Below are positions 56,451 through 64,000 of a stretch of 64,000 nt of DNA, piece after piece. Within the stretch, counting starts at the first letter, position 1; each line of letters starts with the position of its first letter. The DNA is from Candidatus Methylobacter favarea (GTDB taxonomy: Bacteria > Pseudomonadota > Gammaproteobacteria > Methylococcales > Methylomonadaceae). The position numbers and the translations under genes are program-made. A model generated the notes under the pieces. The model worked only from the letters and a program-made list of their open reading frames with translations, made no database searches and was not told the DNA's origin. The stretch lies in assembly GCF_902806695.1 (NCBI RefSeq), contig NZ_CADCXN010000013.1, positions 18,892 through 82,891 of the forward strand, written 5' to 3'.

Positions 56451-57428
56451 ATGGATGAATGGCGGCCTGCCTGCTCGCCGGCGCATTTGCATTTAAGAGC
56501 GCAGATACTTCAGGAAATCCGGGGCTTTTTTTCAGAGCGATCAGTGCTTGAGGTGGAAACGCCGCTTCTGTGCCATGGCATCGGCACTGATCCGCAGCTG
56601 GAATTCTTTACTGCCGACTATTGTTTGCCGCCGTTGCAACAAACTTTATTCCTGCAAACTTCTCCCGAATTCGCCATGAAACGGCTGCTTGCGGCCGGTA
56701 GCGGTTCAATTTACCAAATCTGCAAAGCCTTCCGGAATGGTGAGTCCGGGCGCTTTCATAATCCCGAATTTACCCTGCTGGAGTGGTATCGCGTAGGTTT
56801 TAAATTGCCTCAATTAATGGATGAAATTGACGAATTGGCAGGCCAATTGTTCAGGCCCCATCGCTCTTTAAATGCGCCGCAAAGATTCAGTTATCAGGAG
56901 CTGTTTCTTTCCTGTACCGGTTTGAATCCTCTGGTATTTTCCTATAAAGAGTTCTGTGCTTATGCAGTTGAAAATCACCTGCCTGAAGCGGCAGCTATTT
57001 GCCGTAGGGATCATAGCGTATGGCTGGATTTTATATTCAGTCATAAAGTTCAGCCCCACTTGGGCAACAATGCCTTGTGTATGGTGTACGGTTATCCCGC
57101 CTGTCAGTCATCATTGGCGCGAATCAATCAATATAATCCTCGCATCACTGACAGGGTTGAGCTATTTTTCAATGGAATTGAATTGGGCAATGGTTATTAT
57201 GAACTGGCTGATCCGGAAGAACAGAACCGGCGCTTTAATGAAGAGATCATTATCAGGCAGCAGAGAAAACTGCCTGCCGCAAGCAAGGACAATTATCTTA
57301 TTTCGGCCCTGCAGTCAGGGCTGCCTGAATGCTCGGGCATGGCTATAGGTCTGGACCGTTTGCTGATGGCGCTGACAGATAGCACGGCAATTGATGAGGT
57401 GTTGAGTTTTCCGATGCGCAGGGCTTAA
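56451..57428 (+). CDS. epmA: EF-P lysyltransferase EpmA (PoxA/GenX)
   Basis: EpmA is a truncated class II lysyl-tRNA synthetase that attaches beta-lysine to EF-P. The 325 residues lack the tRNA anticodon-binding domain and show the class II motifs: motif 1 (EVETPLLCHGIGTDPQLE near residue 33), motif 2 (CKAFRNGESGRFHNPEFTLLEWYR, residues 90-113), and motif 3 at the C terminus (GMAIGLDRLLMAL near residue 298). With efp and epmB, this completes the EF-P lysylation set apart from the hydroxylase EpmC, which is not here. Confidence 0.95.
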   Translation: MDEWRPACSPAHLHLRAQILQEIRGFFSERSVLEVETPLLCHGIGTDPQLEFFTADYCLPPLQQTLFLQTSPEFAMKRLLAAGSGSIYQICKAFRNGESGRFHNPEFTLLEWYRVGFKLPQLMDEIDELAGQLFRPHRSLNAPQRFSYQELFLSCTGLNPLVFSYKEFCAYAVENHLPEAAAICRRDHSVWLDFIFSHKVQPHLGNNALCMVYGYPACQSSLARINQYNPRITDRVELFFNGIELGNGYYELADPEEQNRRFNEEIIIRQQRKLPAASKDNYLISALQSGLPECSGMAIGLDRLLMALTDSTAIDEVLSFPMRRA

Positions 57429-57507
57429 GTTGATAAAATATTACTATGATATACTTCGATGGTTTTTTGATATTAGACCATGCTGTTTCATTTTTACACG
57501 CCTATAC

Positions 57508-59880
57508 ATGAAACTAAACACTTTTTCTTGTTTGTTGTTGCTATGCCTGCTTGTTTCCCAGTCTGTTAAAGGTGATGAAGAATTTACTGTTGAGGATATT
57601 CAGGTCAGAGGTCTGCAGCGTATTTCCCTGGGAACCGTTTTTAACTATCTGCCCGTCAATGTGGGTGAAAGGTTTTCTTTGGATAATGCGGGCCCTGCCA
57701 TTAAAGCGCTGTTCAAAACCGGTTTTTTTAAGGATATCACTCTCGAGAGGGAAGGCTCAAAATTGATTGTTCTTGTGGTGGAGCGGCCATCGATAGCAAA
57801 AATTATTTTTGAAGGCAATAAAGACCTTAGCAAGGATGACCTGAAAAAAGCGCTGGATAAGATTGGTCTGTCTGAAGGCAAGGTGTTTAACCGGCAGGTA
57901 CTCGATAAAGTTGAACAGGAGCTACGCCGTCAATATCTCAGCCATGGCAAGTACGGATTAAAGATCAAAACAGAAGTATCCAATCTTACCCGGAATCGTG
58001 TAGGTATTCATATCAAGATTTCTGAAGGCAGGGTTACCAAGATTAAACAGATTAATATTGTCGGCAATAAGGCTTTTGATGATAAAACGCTGCTGCGCAG
58101 CTTTGAATTGAGTACGTCTAATTTGCTGTCCTTTTACAGCAAGGATGATCAGTATTCCAAGCAAAAGTTATCTGCAGACCTGGAGACTTTACGCTCCTAT
58201 TATCTGGACCGCGGCTATATTAATTTTTCAATAGAATCCACCCAGGTGGCAATTACGCCCGATAAAAAAGATATCTATGTCACCATTAATGTAAAGGAAG
58301 GTGATATTTACCGTCTGGAAAAAGTAAAACTGGCCGGCAATCTCGTTGTCGCTCCCGAAGAACTCATCAAGCTGGTAAGTTTAGGCCCCGGGGAAATTTT
58401 TTCGCGGAAAAATGCGACGGAAACCTCGAAGGCAATCTCGGAGCGTTTAGGCGATGAAGGCTATGCTTTTGCCAATGTTAATATGGTGCCCGACATCAAG
58501 GAAGCCGATAAAACGGTCGATATGACGTTTTTTGTTGATCCCGGCAAACGCGTCTATGTCAGGCGTATTAATATGAGCGGCAATACTAAAACCCGTGACG
58601 AAGTGTTGCGGCGAGAAATGCGGCAAATGGAATCAAGCTGGGCTTCCAGTGCCAAAATTGAACGCTCAAAAACACGTCTTGAACGGTTGGGGTATTTCGA
58701 GACGGTAAATGTTGAAACGCCGCCGGTTGTAGGCACGTCAGATCAGATTGATGTGAACTATACGGTAGTAGAGAAGCCGTCCGGCAATTTATCGGCGGGT
58801 ATAGGATTTTCCCAGGTTCAAGGGCTTATAGTGAACGCCAATATTGCCCAGGATAATGTCTTTGGCTCAGGCAAGCGAGTGAACATTGCCTTTAACAACA
58901 GCAGTTATTCCACGTCTTATCAGTTCGGGTTTTTTAATCCTTATTTCACTTTGGATGGAGTAAGTCAAGGCTATAATCTTGGTTATACAAAACGGAATGC
59001 CGGACAAGTCAATATTGCCAATTATTCTACCGATATCGCTAACGCCGGTTTGAATTTCGGTATTCCGTTAAATGAATTCGATCAGATACGTTTTGATTTT
59101 GACTTAAGGCATACCCATTTAAGCACTACAGCTTTTTCATCCAATGAAATTTGCGATTTTATCTTTGGTAATAACGGTATAGATCAGTGTACGAATAAAA
59201 CAAACACTATTGGAAATCCCAACACCCGAGCAAGAGTTGACGCTACAGGCGATTCGTTTCTGACTTTTGCTCCGGCCGTAAGCTGGACGCATGACACGCT
59301 TAACCGGGCCCTGTTTCCGAACAAGGGAGGGCAGCAGCGTTTTTCTGCGATGGCGACAGTGCCCGGCAGCGACCTGGAGTATTATAAAGCCAGTTACAAA
59401 CACCAGGTTTATTTTCCCTTAACCAGGGATTTTACTTTTAGGCTACAGGCCGAAGCCGCTTACGGAAACGGTTACGGCAAGACTGACAAGTTACCGTTTT
59501 TTGAAAACTATTTTGGCGGCGGCACCGGTTCTATACGCGGTTTTAAGAATAACACCGTGGGACCAAGAGATTCCAATCAATTCCCCTTGGGCGGCTCAAC
59601 CAAAATAATCGGCAATGCAGAATTGTTTTTTCCTGTGCCTTTCCTGGCGGAGACAAAATCAGTCAGGATGGGAACATTCGTTGATGCAGGAAGAATTGAT
59701 AATAACATCGGCTTAAACAACCTCAAATATTCGGTAGGTATTTCAGGAGAGTGGTTATCACCCTTCGGCGCATTATCTGTCAGTGCAGCAGTGCCTTTAA
59801 ATGCAAAGTCGAGCTCGCCTACGGGTGCAATAATCGATCAAAAACAGATTTTCCAGTTTAACTTTGGCCAAAATTTCTAG
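57508..59880 (+). CDS. bamA: outer-membrane protein assembly factor BamA
   Basis: BamA is the central beta-barrel insertase of the BAM complex in the outer membrane. The 790-residue protein has a signal peptide (about residues 1-22), five POTRA domains to about residue 420 (for example FTVEDIQVRGLQRISLG at the first), then the 16-strand barrel with the GGTGSIRGFKNNTVGPRD lid-locking motif (VRGF-type, near residue 675). The C-terminal residue is Phe, as required for barrel assembly. The frame is open to a TTG at 57430, but the ATG at 57508 begins the signal peptide. skp follows 99 bases downstream. Confidence 0.96.
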   Translation: MKLNTFSCLLLLCLLVSQSVKGDEEFTVEDIQVRGLQRISLGTVFNYLPVNVGERFSLDNAGPAIKALFKTGFFKDITLEREGSKLIVLVVERPSIAKIIFEGNKDLSKDDLKKALDKIGLSEGKVFNRQVLDKVEQELRRQYLSHGKYGLKIKTEVSNLTRNRVGIHIKISEGRVTKIKQINIVGNKAFDDKTLLRSFELSTSNLLSFYSKDDQYSKQKLSADLETLRSYYLDRGYINFSIESTQVAITPDKKDIYVTINVKEGDIYRLEKVKLAGNLVVAPEELIKLVSLGPGEIFSRKNATETSKAISERLGDEGYAFANVNMVPDIKEADKTVDMTFFVDPGKRVYVRRINMSGNTKTRDEVLRREMRQMESSWASSAKIERSKTRLERLGYFETVNVETPPVVGTSDQIDVNYTVVEKPSGNLSAGIGFSQVQGLIVNANIAQDNVFGSGKRVNIAFNNSSYSTSYQFGFFNPYFTLDGVSQGYNLGYTKRNAGQVNIANYSTDIANAGLNFGIPLNEFDQIRFDFDLRHTHLSTTAFSSNEICDFIFGNNGIDQCTNKTNTIGNPNTRARVDATGDSFLTFAPAVSWTHDTLNRALFPNKGGQQRFSAMATVPGSDLEYYKASYKHQVYFPLTRDFTFRLQAEAAYGNGYGKTDKLPFFENYFGGGTGSIRGFKNNTVGPRDSNQFPLGGSTKIIGNAELFFPVPFLAETKSVRMGTFVDAGRIDNNIGLNNLKYSVGISGEWLSPFGALSVSAAVPLNAKSSSPTGAIIDQKQIFQFNFGQNF

Positions 59881-59912
59881 AAGAAGCCTTTTAGTTTAAG
59901 AGACTTATCCCC

Positions 59913-59918
59913 TATAAT
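59913..59918 (+). promoter_or_regulatory. possible -10 element before skp
   Basis: TATAAT in the gap between bamA and skp, 61 bases before the skp start. The -35 region is poor (TTTAGT at 59890-59895). It could allow separate expression of skp-fabZ-lpxA-rnhB. Confidence 0.3.
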
Positions 59919-59979
59919 TTAAACTTTTATCAATACAATAACTATTTAATTTGATTATCAACCGGAGATGGATTTAACC

Positions 59980-60480
59980 ATGAAAATAAAAATTGCTGTA
60001 CTTTTAGGATTGCTGCTTACTGCGACTGCGAGTTTTGCCGATTTAAAGATCGGCTTTGTAAATATACCGGCCGTCCTTGAAAAAGCACCCCAGGCTGAAA
60101 AGGCCAAGAAACGTCTCGAACGGGAATTTTCGCCTCGAGACAAGCAGTTAGTGGCACAGCAAAAAGAAATCCAGAATCTGGAAGACAAAATGAGCAGAGA
60201 TGCTTCGGTAATGGGAGATGCGGAACGAAGCAATCTGGAAAAAACTATTTTAAATAAAAAAAGAGATGCCAAACGCTCCCAGCAGGAGTTTAGCGAGGAC
60301 TTCAATGTGCGCCGCAATGAGGAATTGGGTAAGCTGCAGCGTCGTATAGTTGAAGCTATTCGTTCAATAGCTAAGGCTCAAGATTTTGATTTGTTACTGA
60401 CCGATGGCGTTATATATGCCAGTGAACAGATTGATGTCACAGCCCAGGTTCAGCAAAAGCTATCAACGATGCCCGAATAA
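59980..60480 (+). CDS. skp: periplasmic chaperone Skp/OmpH
   Basis: Skp is the periplasmic trimeric chaperone for outer-membrane proteins. The 166-residue protein has a signal peptide ending TATASFA (cleavage near residue 19), then LKIGFVNIPAVLEKAPQAEK at the start of the mature protein, followed by a long charged coiled coil (residues 40-125). The placement after bamA fits. An in-frame ATG at 59968 would add four residues; GGAG lies too close to it, so 59980 is preferred. Confidence 0.93.
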   Translation: MKIKIAVLLGLLLTATASFADLKIGFVNIPAVLEKAPQAEKAKKRLEREFSPRDKQLVAQQKEIQNLEDKMSRDASVMGDAERSNLEKTILNKKRDAKRSQQEFSEDFNVRRNEELGKLQRRIVEAIRSIAKAQDFDLLLTDGVIYASEQIDVTAQVQQKLSTMPE

Positions 60481-60537
60481 GACTGAATTTTTATTCTTAA
60501 AAGCCTCCTCTAATCCTGTCATAAAGCCCTCTATACT

Positions 60538-60981
60538 ATGTCTGTCAAGCTAGATATTTTACAAATACAAGAATTCTTACCGCATCGATATCCTTTTTTA
60601 TTAATTGATAAAGTAGTTGAGTGTGAACCCGGAGTCAGGTTATTAGGGGTAAAAAATGTTACTTACAATGAGCCTTTTTTTCAGGGCCATTTCCCGCAAA
60701 AACCGATTATGCCGGGCGTACTGATTCTGGAAGCTTTAGCCCAATCTACCGGCTTGTTAGCATCAGAAACAGCAGGCGACGAACTGGAAGGCATGATTTA
60801 TTATTTAATTGGTATTGATAAAGCCAAATTTAAAAGAACGGTGGTCCCCGGCGATCAGCTGATGCTGGAAGCCAAATTTATTAGAAGCAAACGGAATGTA
60901 TGGGCATTTGATTGCCGGGCAGAAGTTGACGGCGAGTTCGTAGCCAGCGCCGAAATCAGATGTGCGGCCGTGGTAGAGTAA
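60538..60981 (+). CDS. fabZ: 3-hydroxyacyl-ACP dehydratase FabZ
   Basis: FabZ dehydrates 3-hydroxyacyl-ACP in fatty acid elongation and competes with lipid A synthesis for the C14 3-hydroxyacyl pool. The 147 residues have the opening [13 protein letters not shown] near residue 14 and the catalytic His-Glu helix region [20 protein letters not shown] (residues 50-69), where His50 and Glu64 are the catalytic pair. Its stop overlaps nothing; lpxA starts 2 bases later. Confidence 0.96.
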   Translation: MSVKLDILQIQEFLPHRYPFLLIDKVVECEPGVRLLGVKNVTYNEPFFQGHFPQKPIMPGVLILEALAQSTGLLASETAGDELEGMIYYLIGIDKAKFKRTVVPGDQLMLEAKFIRSKRNVWAFDCRAEVDGEFVASAEIRCAAVVE

Positions 60982-60983
60982 AG

Positions 60984-61754
60984 TTGATCGATTCAACCGC
61001 TGTAATTGATAGTAGCGCAGAGCTGGCAAGTGATGTATCTGTCGGCCCTTTTTCGGTTATAGGGGCTAATGTAAGAATTGATTCCGGCACTGTCATAGGC
61101 CCCCATGTAGTTATTAAAGGGCCTACCTGCATTGGTAAACAAAATCGCATCTATCAGTACACCTCCATCGGTGAAGATCCTCAAGACAAAAAGTATGCAG
61201 GAGAGATAACCCGGCTTGAAATCGGCGATAGAAATACAATACGCGAATTTACTTCTTTGCACAGAGGCACCAAACAGGATCAAGGCATTACGCGAATAGG
61301 CAATGATAATTTATTCATGGCTTATACTCATGTGGCTCATGACTGCGTTATTGGCAGTGAAGTTATTATGGCGAACGGCGCATCATTGGCGGGCCATGTC
61401 CGCCTGAACAGCCATGCCATTCTGGGCGGTTTCACCCTGGTTCATCAGTTTACCAAAATAGGCCAGTACAGTTTTGCTGCGATGGGCAGCGCCATCACCC
61501 AGGATATTCCGCCTTTTGTCATGGTAGGAGGCAAGCCCACCAGGCCTCATGGCATAAACTCCGTGGGCATGGAGCGTAACGGCATTTCCCCCGAAGACAT
61601 TCGCTTAATCAGGAAAGCCTATAAGATAATCTACAAGATGAATTTGCGGCTGGAAGATGCTATTGATCAGATGGAAGATCTGGCCGGTGAAAGCAAGGAA
61701 CTGTCGGACATGGTCAGCTTTTTGCGCAATGTAAGCAGGGGCATACTGCGATAG
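60984..61754 (+). CDS. lpxA: UDP-N-acetylglucosamine O-acyltransferase LpxA
   Basis: LpxA starts lipid A synthesis by 3-O-acylation of UDP-GlcNAc. The 256-residue left-handed beta-helix protein shows hexapeptide repeats (VIDSSAELASDVSVGPFSVIG, in parts, from residue 7) and the catalytic His in AYTHVAHDCVIGSEV near residue 121. The start is a TTG at 60984, giving MIDSTAVID, which matches other LpxA N termini; the ATG at 60960 would overlap fabZ and add an unrelated eight residues. The lpxD and lpxB genes that usually flank it are missing here. Confidence 0.94.
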   Translation: MIDSTAVIDSSAELASDVSVGPFSVIGANVRIDSGTVIGPHVVIKGPTCIGKQNRIYQYTSIGEDPQDKKYAGEITRLEIGDRNTIREFTSLHRGTKQDQGITRIGNDNLFMAYTHVAHDCVIGSEVIMANGASLAGHVRLNSHAILGGFTLVHQFTKIGQYSFAAMGSAITQDIPPFVMVGGKPTRPHGINSVGMERNGISPEDIRLIRKAYKIIYKMNLRLEDAIDQMEDLAGESKELSDMVSFLRNVSRGILR

Positions 61755-61769
61755 CCGGAGCCGCGGAAA

Positions 61770-62408
61770 TTGAACTGTTTTGATAGAGATTGCTGCCTGA
61801 ATAAAGGATATAGCGCAGGCATCTTTCAAAATTTTAATATTACCGGCGTTGATGAAGCAGGCCGCGGCCCGCTTGCAGGCCCTGTAGTAGCGGCGGCGGT
61901 GATTTTAAATCCCATGAGGCCGATTGAAGGATTGGCGGACTCCAAAATTCTTAGCGAGCCCAAGCGAAATAGCCTGTCCATAATAATCAAGGAAACCGCT
62001 TTAAGCTGGTCTGTGGCTCAAGCTACTGTTGAAGAAATCGATGAGCTCAATATTCTTCAGGCAACCTTTCTTGCGATGCGGCGCGCTATTAATAATTTAC
62101 ATGTACAACCCGATGAAGCCTTAATAGACGGCAACTGTATTCCCGATTTGGCCGTTCCTGCCAGGGCAATCATCAGAGGGGACAGTAAAGTGAAGGCGAT
62201 CAGCGCCGCTTCCATACTGGCAAAAGTCGAGCGGGATAAAATCATGTGCGGCTATTACAAAGAATATCCCGATTTTTCATTCCATGAGCATAAAGGCTAC
62301 GGCACTAAACAGCATTTAGCCGAAATCGAACAATTCGGCTTTTCAGATATACACAGAAGAACCTTTAATCCGGTGAAAAGTATAATAATCCAGATGGAAG
62401 CGAAATAA
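61770..62408 (+). CDS. rnhB: ribonuclease HII
   Basis: RNase HII removes ribonucleotides from DNA. The 212 residues contain [22 protein letters not shown] (residues 20-41, in parts), with the first Asp and Glu of the metal site, then LIDGNCIPD near residue 109 and [20 protein letters not shown] near residue 131, and the final KGYGTKQH with the last acid. The start is a TTG with GCGGA nearby; the N terminus is about 20 residues longer than the shortest homologues. It is separated from lpxA by 15 bases, where lpxB would usually lie. Confidence 0.93.
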   Translation: MNCFDRDCCLNKGYSAGIFQNFNITGVDEAGRGPLAGPVVAAAVILNPMRPIEGLADSKILSEPKRNSLSIIIKETALSWSVAQATVEEIDELNILQATFLAMRRAINNLHVQPDEALIDGNCIPDLAVPARAIIRGDSKVKAISAASILAKVERDKIMCGYYKEYPDFSFHEHKGYGTKQHLAEIEQFGFSDIHRRTFNPVKSIIIQMEAK

Positions 62409-62439
62409 TTTCTACTTTACCGCCATACTTTAATTATCT

Positions 62440-63438
62440 TCAAGCCAGCGCCAATGGCCCCTCATCCATTAACGCAATCTGTTCACGCAATTCAATGATG
62501 CGATCCTGCCAGTAGCGGGAAGTATTGAACCAGGGGAAGGCTTTAGGAAACGCGGGATCATCCCAGCGCTTGGCAATCCATGCCGAATAATGGAGCAGGC
62601 GCAAGGTGCGCAGCGCCTCAATAAGATGTAATTCCCGAAAATCGAAATTATAAAAAGTTTCGTAACCGGCAAGCACATAGCTCAACTGCTGAGCCATCTC
62701 CGAACGATCTCCCGAAAGCAGCATCCACAGATCCTGTATTGCAGGCCCCATGCGGCTATCATCGAAATCGACAAAATGAGGACCGTCATCCGCCCATAAA
62801 ATATTACCCGGATAACAATCGCCGTGTAATCGCAAGATTTCTACTTCGCCTGCCCGCTCAAAGCAACGCCTTACTCCTTCCAGGGCAAATGCGCTGACAC
62901 TGCTGTAAGCCTCCAGAAGATCGGCTGGAATAAAATCATTACTCAGCAAATATTCCCTCGGTTCAACGCCAAAACTGGCGATATCCAGCGTAGCGCGCTC
63001 CTTGAAAGGCTTCAATGCCCCGACAGCATGAATACGGCCGATAAATCGCCCCATCCATTCCAGCTTTTCCCGCCCTTCAAGTTCCGGAACGCGTCCATTT
63101 TGTCTTGGAAACACCGAAAAGCGAAAATCATCGAACTGGTTCAGAGTTTTATTGCCGTTAAACTGGATTGCCGGCACTACCGGTATCTCGGATTCAGCCA
63201 GTTCCTGAACGAACATATGATCTTCAATAATAGCGGCCTTTGTCCAGCGATTAGGCCGATAGAACTTGACGATAATGGCGGATGCATCTTCCAGTCCAAC
63301 CTGATAAACTCGGTTTTCGTAACTATTGAGCGCAAACAACCGCCCATTACTATATAAACCGACGCTCTCAAGCGCATTTAAGATGGTATCGGGGGTAAGC
63401 GCTGAAAAAGGAATAGGATTAGTATTCATAGTTATCAT
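62440..63438 (-). CDS. srkA: stress response kinase, SrkA/YihE type
   Basis: A 332-residue protein kinase of the aminoglycoside-phosphotransferase fold. It has SYENRVYQVGLEDASAIIVKFYRP near residue 44, where the lysine of IVKFYRP binds ATP, the catalytic loop LHGDCYPGNILWADD near residue 207, and HFVDFDDSRMGPAIQDLWML near residue 223. In E. coli YihE (SrkA) is a cytoplasmic Ser/Thr kinase that protects cells under stress. Start choice (63438 or 63429) is uncertain. It is convergent with rnhB. Confidence 0.93.
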   Translation of the reverse strand: MITMNTNPIPFSALTPDTILNALESVGLYSNGRLFALNSYENRVYQVGLEDASAIIVKFYRPNRWTKAAIIEDHMFVQELAESEIPVVPAIQFNGNKTLNQFDDFRFSVFPRQNGRVPELEGREKLEWMGRFIGRIHAVGALKPFKERATLDIASFGVEPREYLLSNDFIPADLLEAYSSVSAFALEGVRRCFERAGEVEILRLHGDCYPGNILWADDGPHFVDFDDSRMGPAIQDLWMLLSGDRSEMAQQLSYVLAGYETFYNFDFRELHLIEALRTLRLLHYSAWIAKRWDDPAFPKAFPWFNTSRYWQDRIIELREQIALMDEGPLALA

Positions 63439-63734
63439 TGTAACGCTGAATACTCATTATTAGGTATGGAAGGTTTAAGTTCTTCAATAAAATCGGATTT
63501 GTTCCAGGCTGTCATGCAGCATTGCCAATCCGAGCCTCAAAAAGAGCTTTATAAAAACATAGGAGGCTATTAGGAGAGAGAACCGGCCATGGTCTTACAG
63601 AGCCAGGAGATTTTAGATTTGCTTTAATTATTTGTAATAGTTCAGACTTAACCTGACAGCGCTCTTGAAAAGAGGAAGGGTTACGAGTGAGACAGACCTG
63701 TGAAATTTTTATCTCACCCCAAGAGGTCGCCCTC

Positions 63735-64000
63735 ATGCTTGAGAATAAGGTAAGCCTCATCACCCCTAAAGCCGGCTTGTTGAACGTGGCGGAAGAGCGG
63801 GGTAATGCAGCCAGGGCCTGTAAGACGCGGGGCTTGTCCCGCTGCCTTGTATCGCTATAAAGCAGCGGTTGAGCAAGGCGGAGTTGAATCCCTGTTCGAT
63901 AAAAGGCGAAGGCAGGAACTTGAAAAACCGGGTCGATGACCTGACGGAACAGTCGGTGCTGACTCATGCCATCCCTTATCCGGCTCACGGCCAGTGGCAG
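63735..64000 (+). mobile_element. frameshifted IS481-family transposase remnant, cut by the window end
   Basis: From the ATG at 63735 the frame gives AEERGNAARACKTRGLSR, the IS481 helix-turn-helix. It shifts near 63845 to LYRYKAAVEQGGVESLFDKRR, then again near 63920 to LKNRVDDLTEQSVLTHAIPYPAHGQ. These three pieces, put together, are the normal order of an IS481 N-terminal domain. The catalytic DDE part lies beyond the window. The 296 bases between the kinase gene and this start hold nothing recognised. Confidence 0.72.

Noticed and set aside
63512..63988. 158-codon minus-strand open frame
   Set aside because: It is the antisense of the frameshifted IS481 remnant and has no recognisable domain.
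1..64000. CRISPR array or cas genes
   Set aside because: No regularly spaced direct repeats and no Cas-like proteins were found.

Overview
The window is a stretch of a gammaproteobacterial chromosome. The gene content and order match that class: rpoS behind nlpD, hemA-prfA-prmC divergent from a TPR lipoprotein-lolB-ispE-tRNA-Gln-prs-rplY-pth series, bamA-skp-fabZ-lpxA-rnhB, separate parC and parE, and efp with both of its lysine-modifying enzymes. The protein style (NnrS, DUF455 ferritin-like, carboxynorspermidine decarboxylase, bacterial alkaline-ceramidase-like protein) most resembles gammaproteobacterial methanotrophs (Methylococcales). That placement is inference from memory of protein families; no methane or methanol oxidation gene lies in the window.

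Layout. 0.1-2.5 kb: aminotransferase, rhodanese and ceramidase-like membrane protein. 2.5-4.3 kb: molybdenum cofactor genes moeA and mobB (minus). 4.4-6.8 kb: membrane J-domain protein, nlpD, rpoS. 6.8-8.7 kb: nitrilase, GNAT and VanZ genes (minus). 8.7-10.7 kb: DUF455 protein and NnrS. 10.9-14 kb: membrane GH17 protein and ispG (minus). 14.5-20.9 kb: DinG-type helicase, tsaB, Sua5/YciO, M50 protease, scpA, scpB, rluB. 21-23.4 kb: a degenerate EAL protein and an L,D-transpeptidase. 24-25.2 kb: two unknown genes. 25.2-32.4 kb: parC, a thioesterase and parE, with an accessory patch between them (a frameshifted antitoxin-toxin remnant and an unknown gene interrupted by one in-frame stop). 33-35.2 kb: nspC and a quinone oxidoreductase.

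35.2-45 kb is the accessory part. It holds a surface-polysaccharide cluster on the minus strand (two GT4 and one GT2 glycosyltransferases, two SAM methyltransferases, a Wzx-type flippase). On its left flank lie a decayed IS630-family transposase, an IS110-family fragment and a decayed GT4 paralogue; a possible further transposase relic sits inside the cluster. No Wzy polymerase or Wza/Wzc export genes are visible. 45-56.3 kb returns to conserved housekeeping genes. 54.7-57.4 kb holds epmB, efp and epmA, which together could install beta-lysine on EF-P Lys34. 57.5-62.4 kb is the outer-membrane and lipid A cluster without lpxD and lpxB. 62.4-63.4 kb is a YihE/SrkA-type kinase, and the window ends in a frameshifted IS481-family transposase remnant.

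I found no CRISPR array, prophage, or convincing new multi-gene system. The best candidates for a second look are the interrupted gene at 29.0-30.3 kb, the unknown membrane/soluble pair at 24-25 kb, the degenerate EAL gene with a terminator just upstream, the terminator-like hairpin inside pth, the Pam18/Tim14-like J protein beside nlpD, and the several frameshifted relics between otherwise intact core genes.
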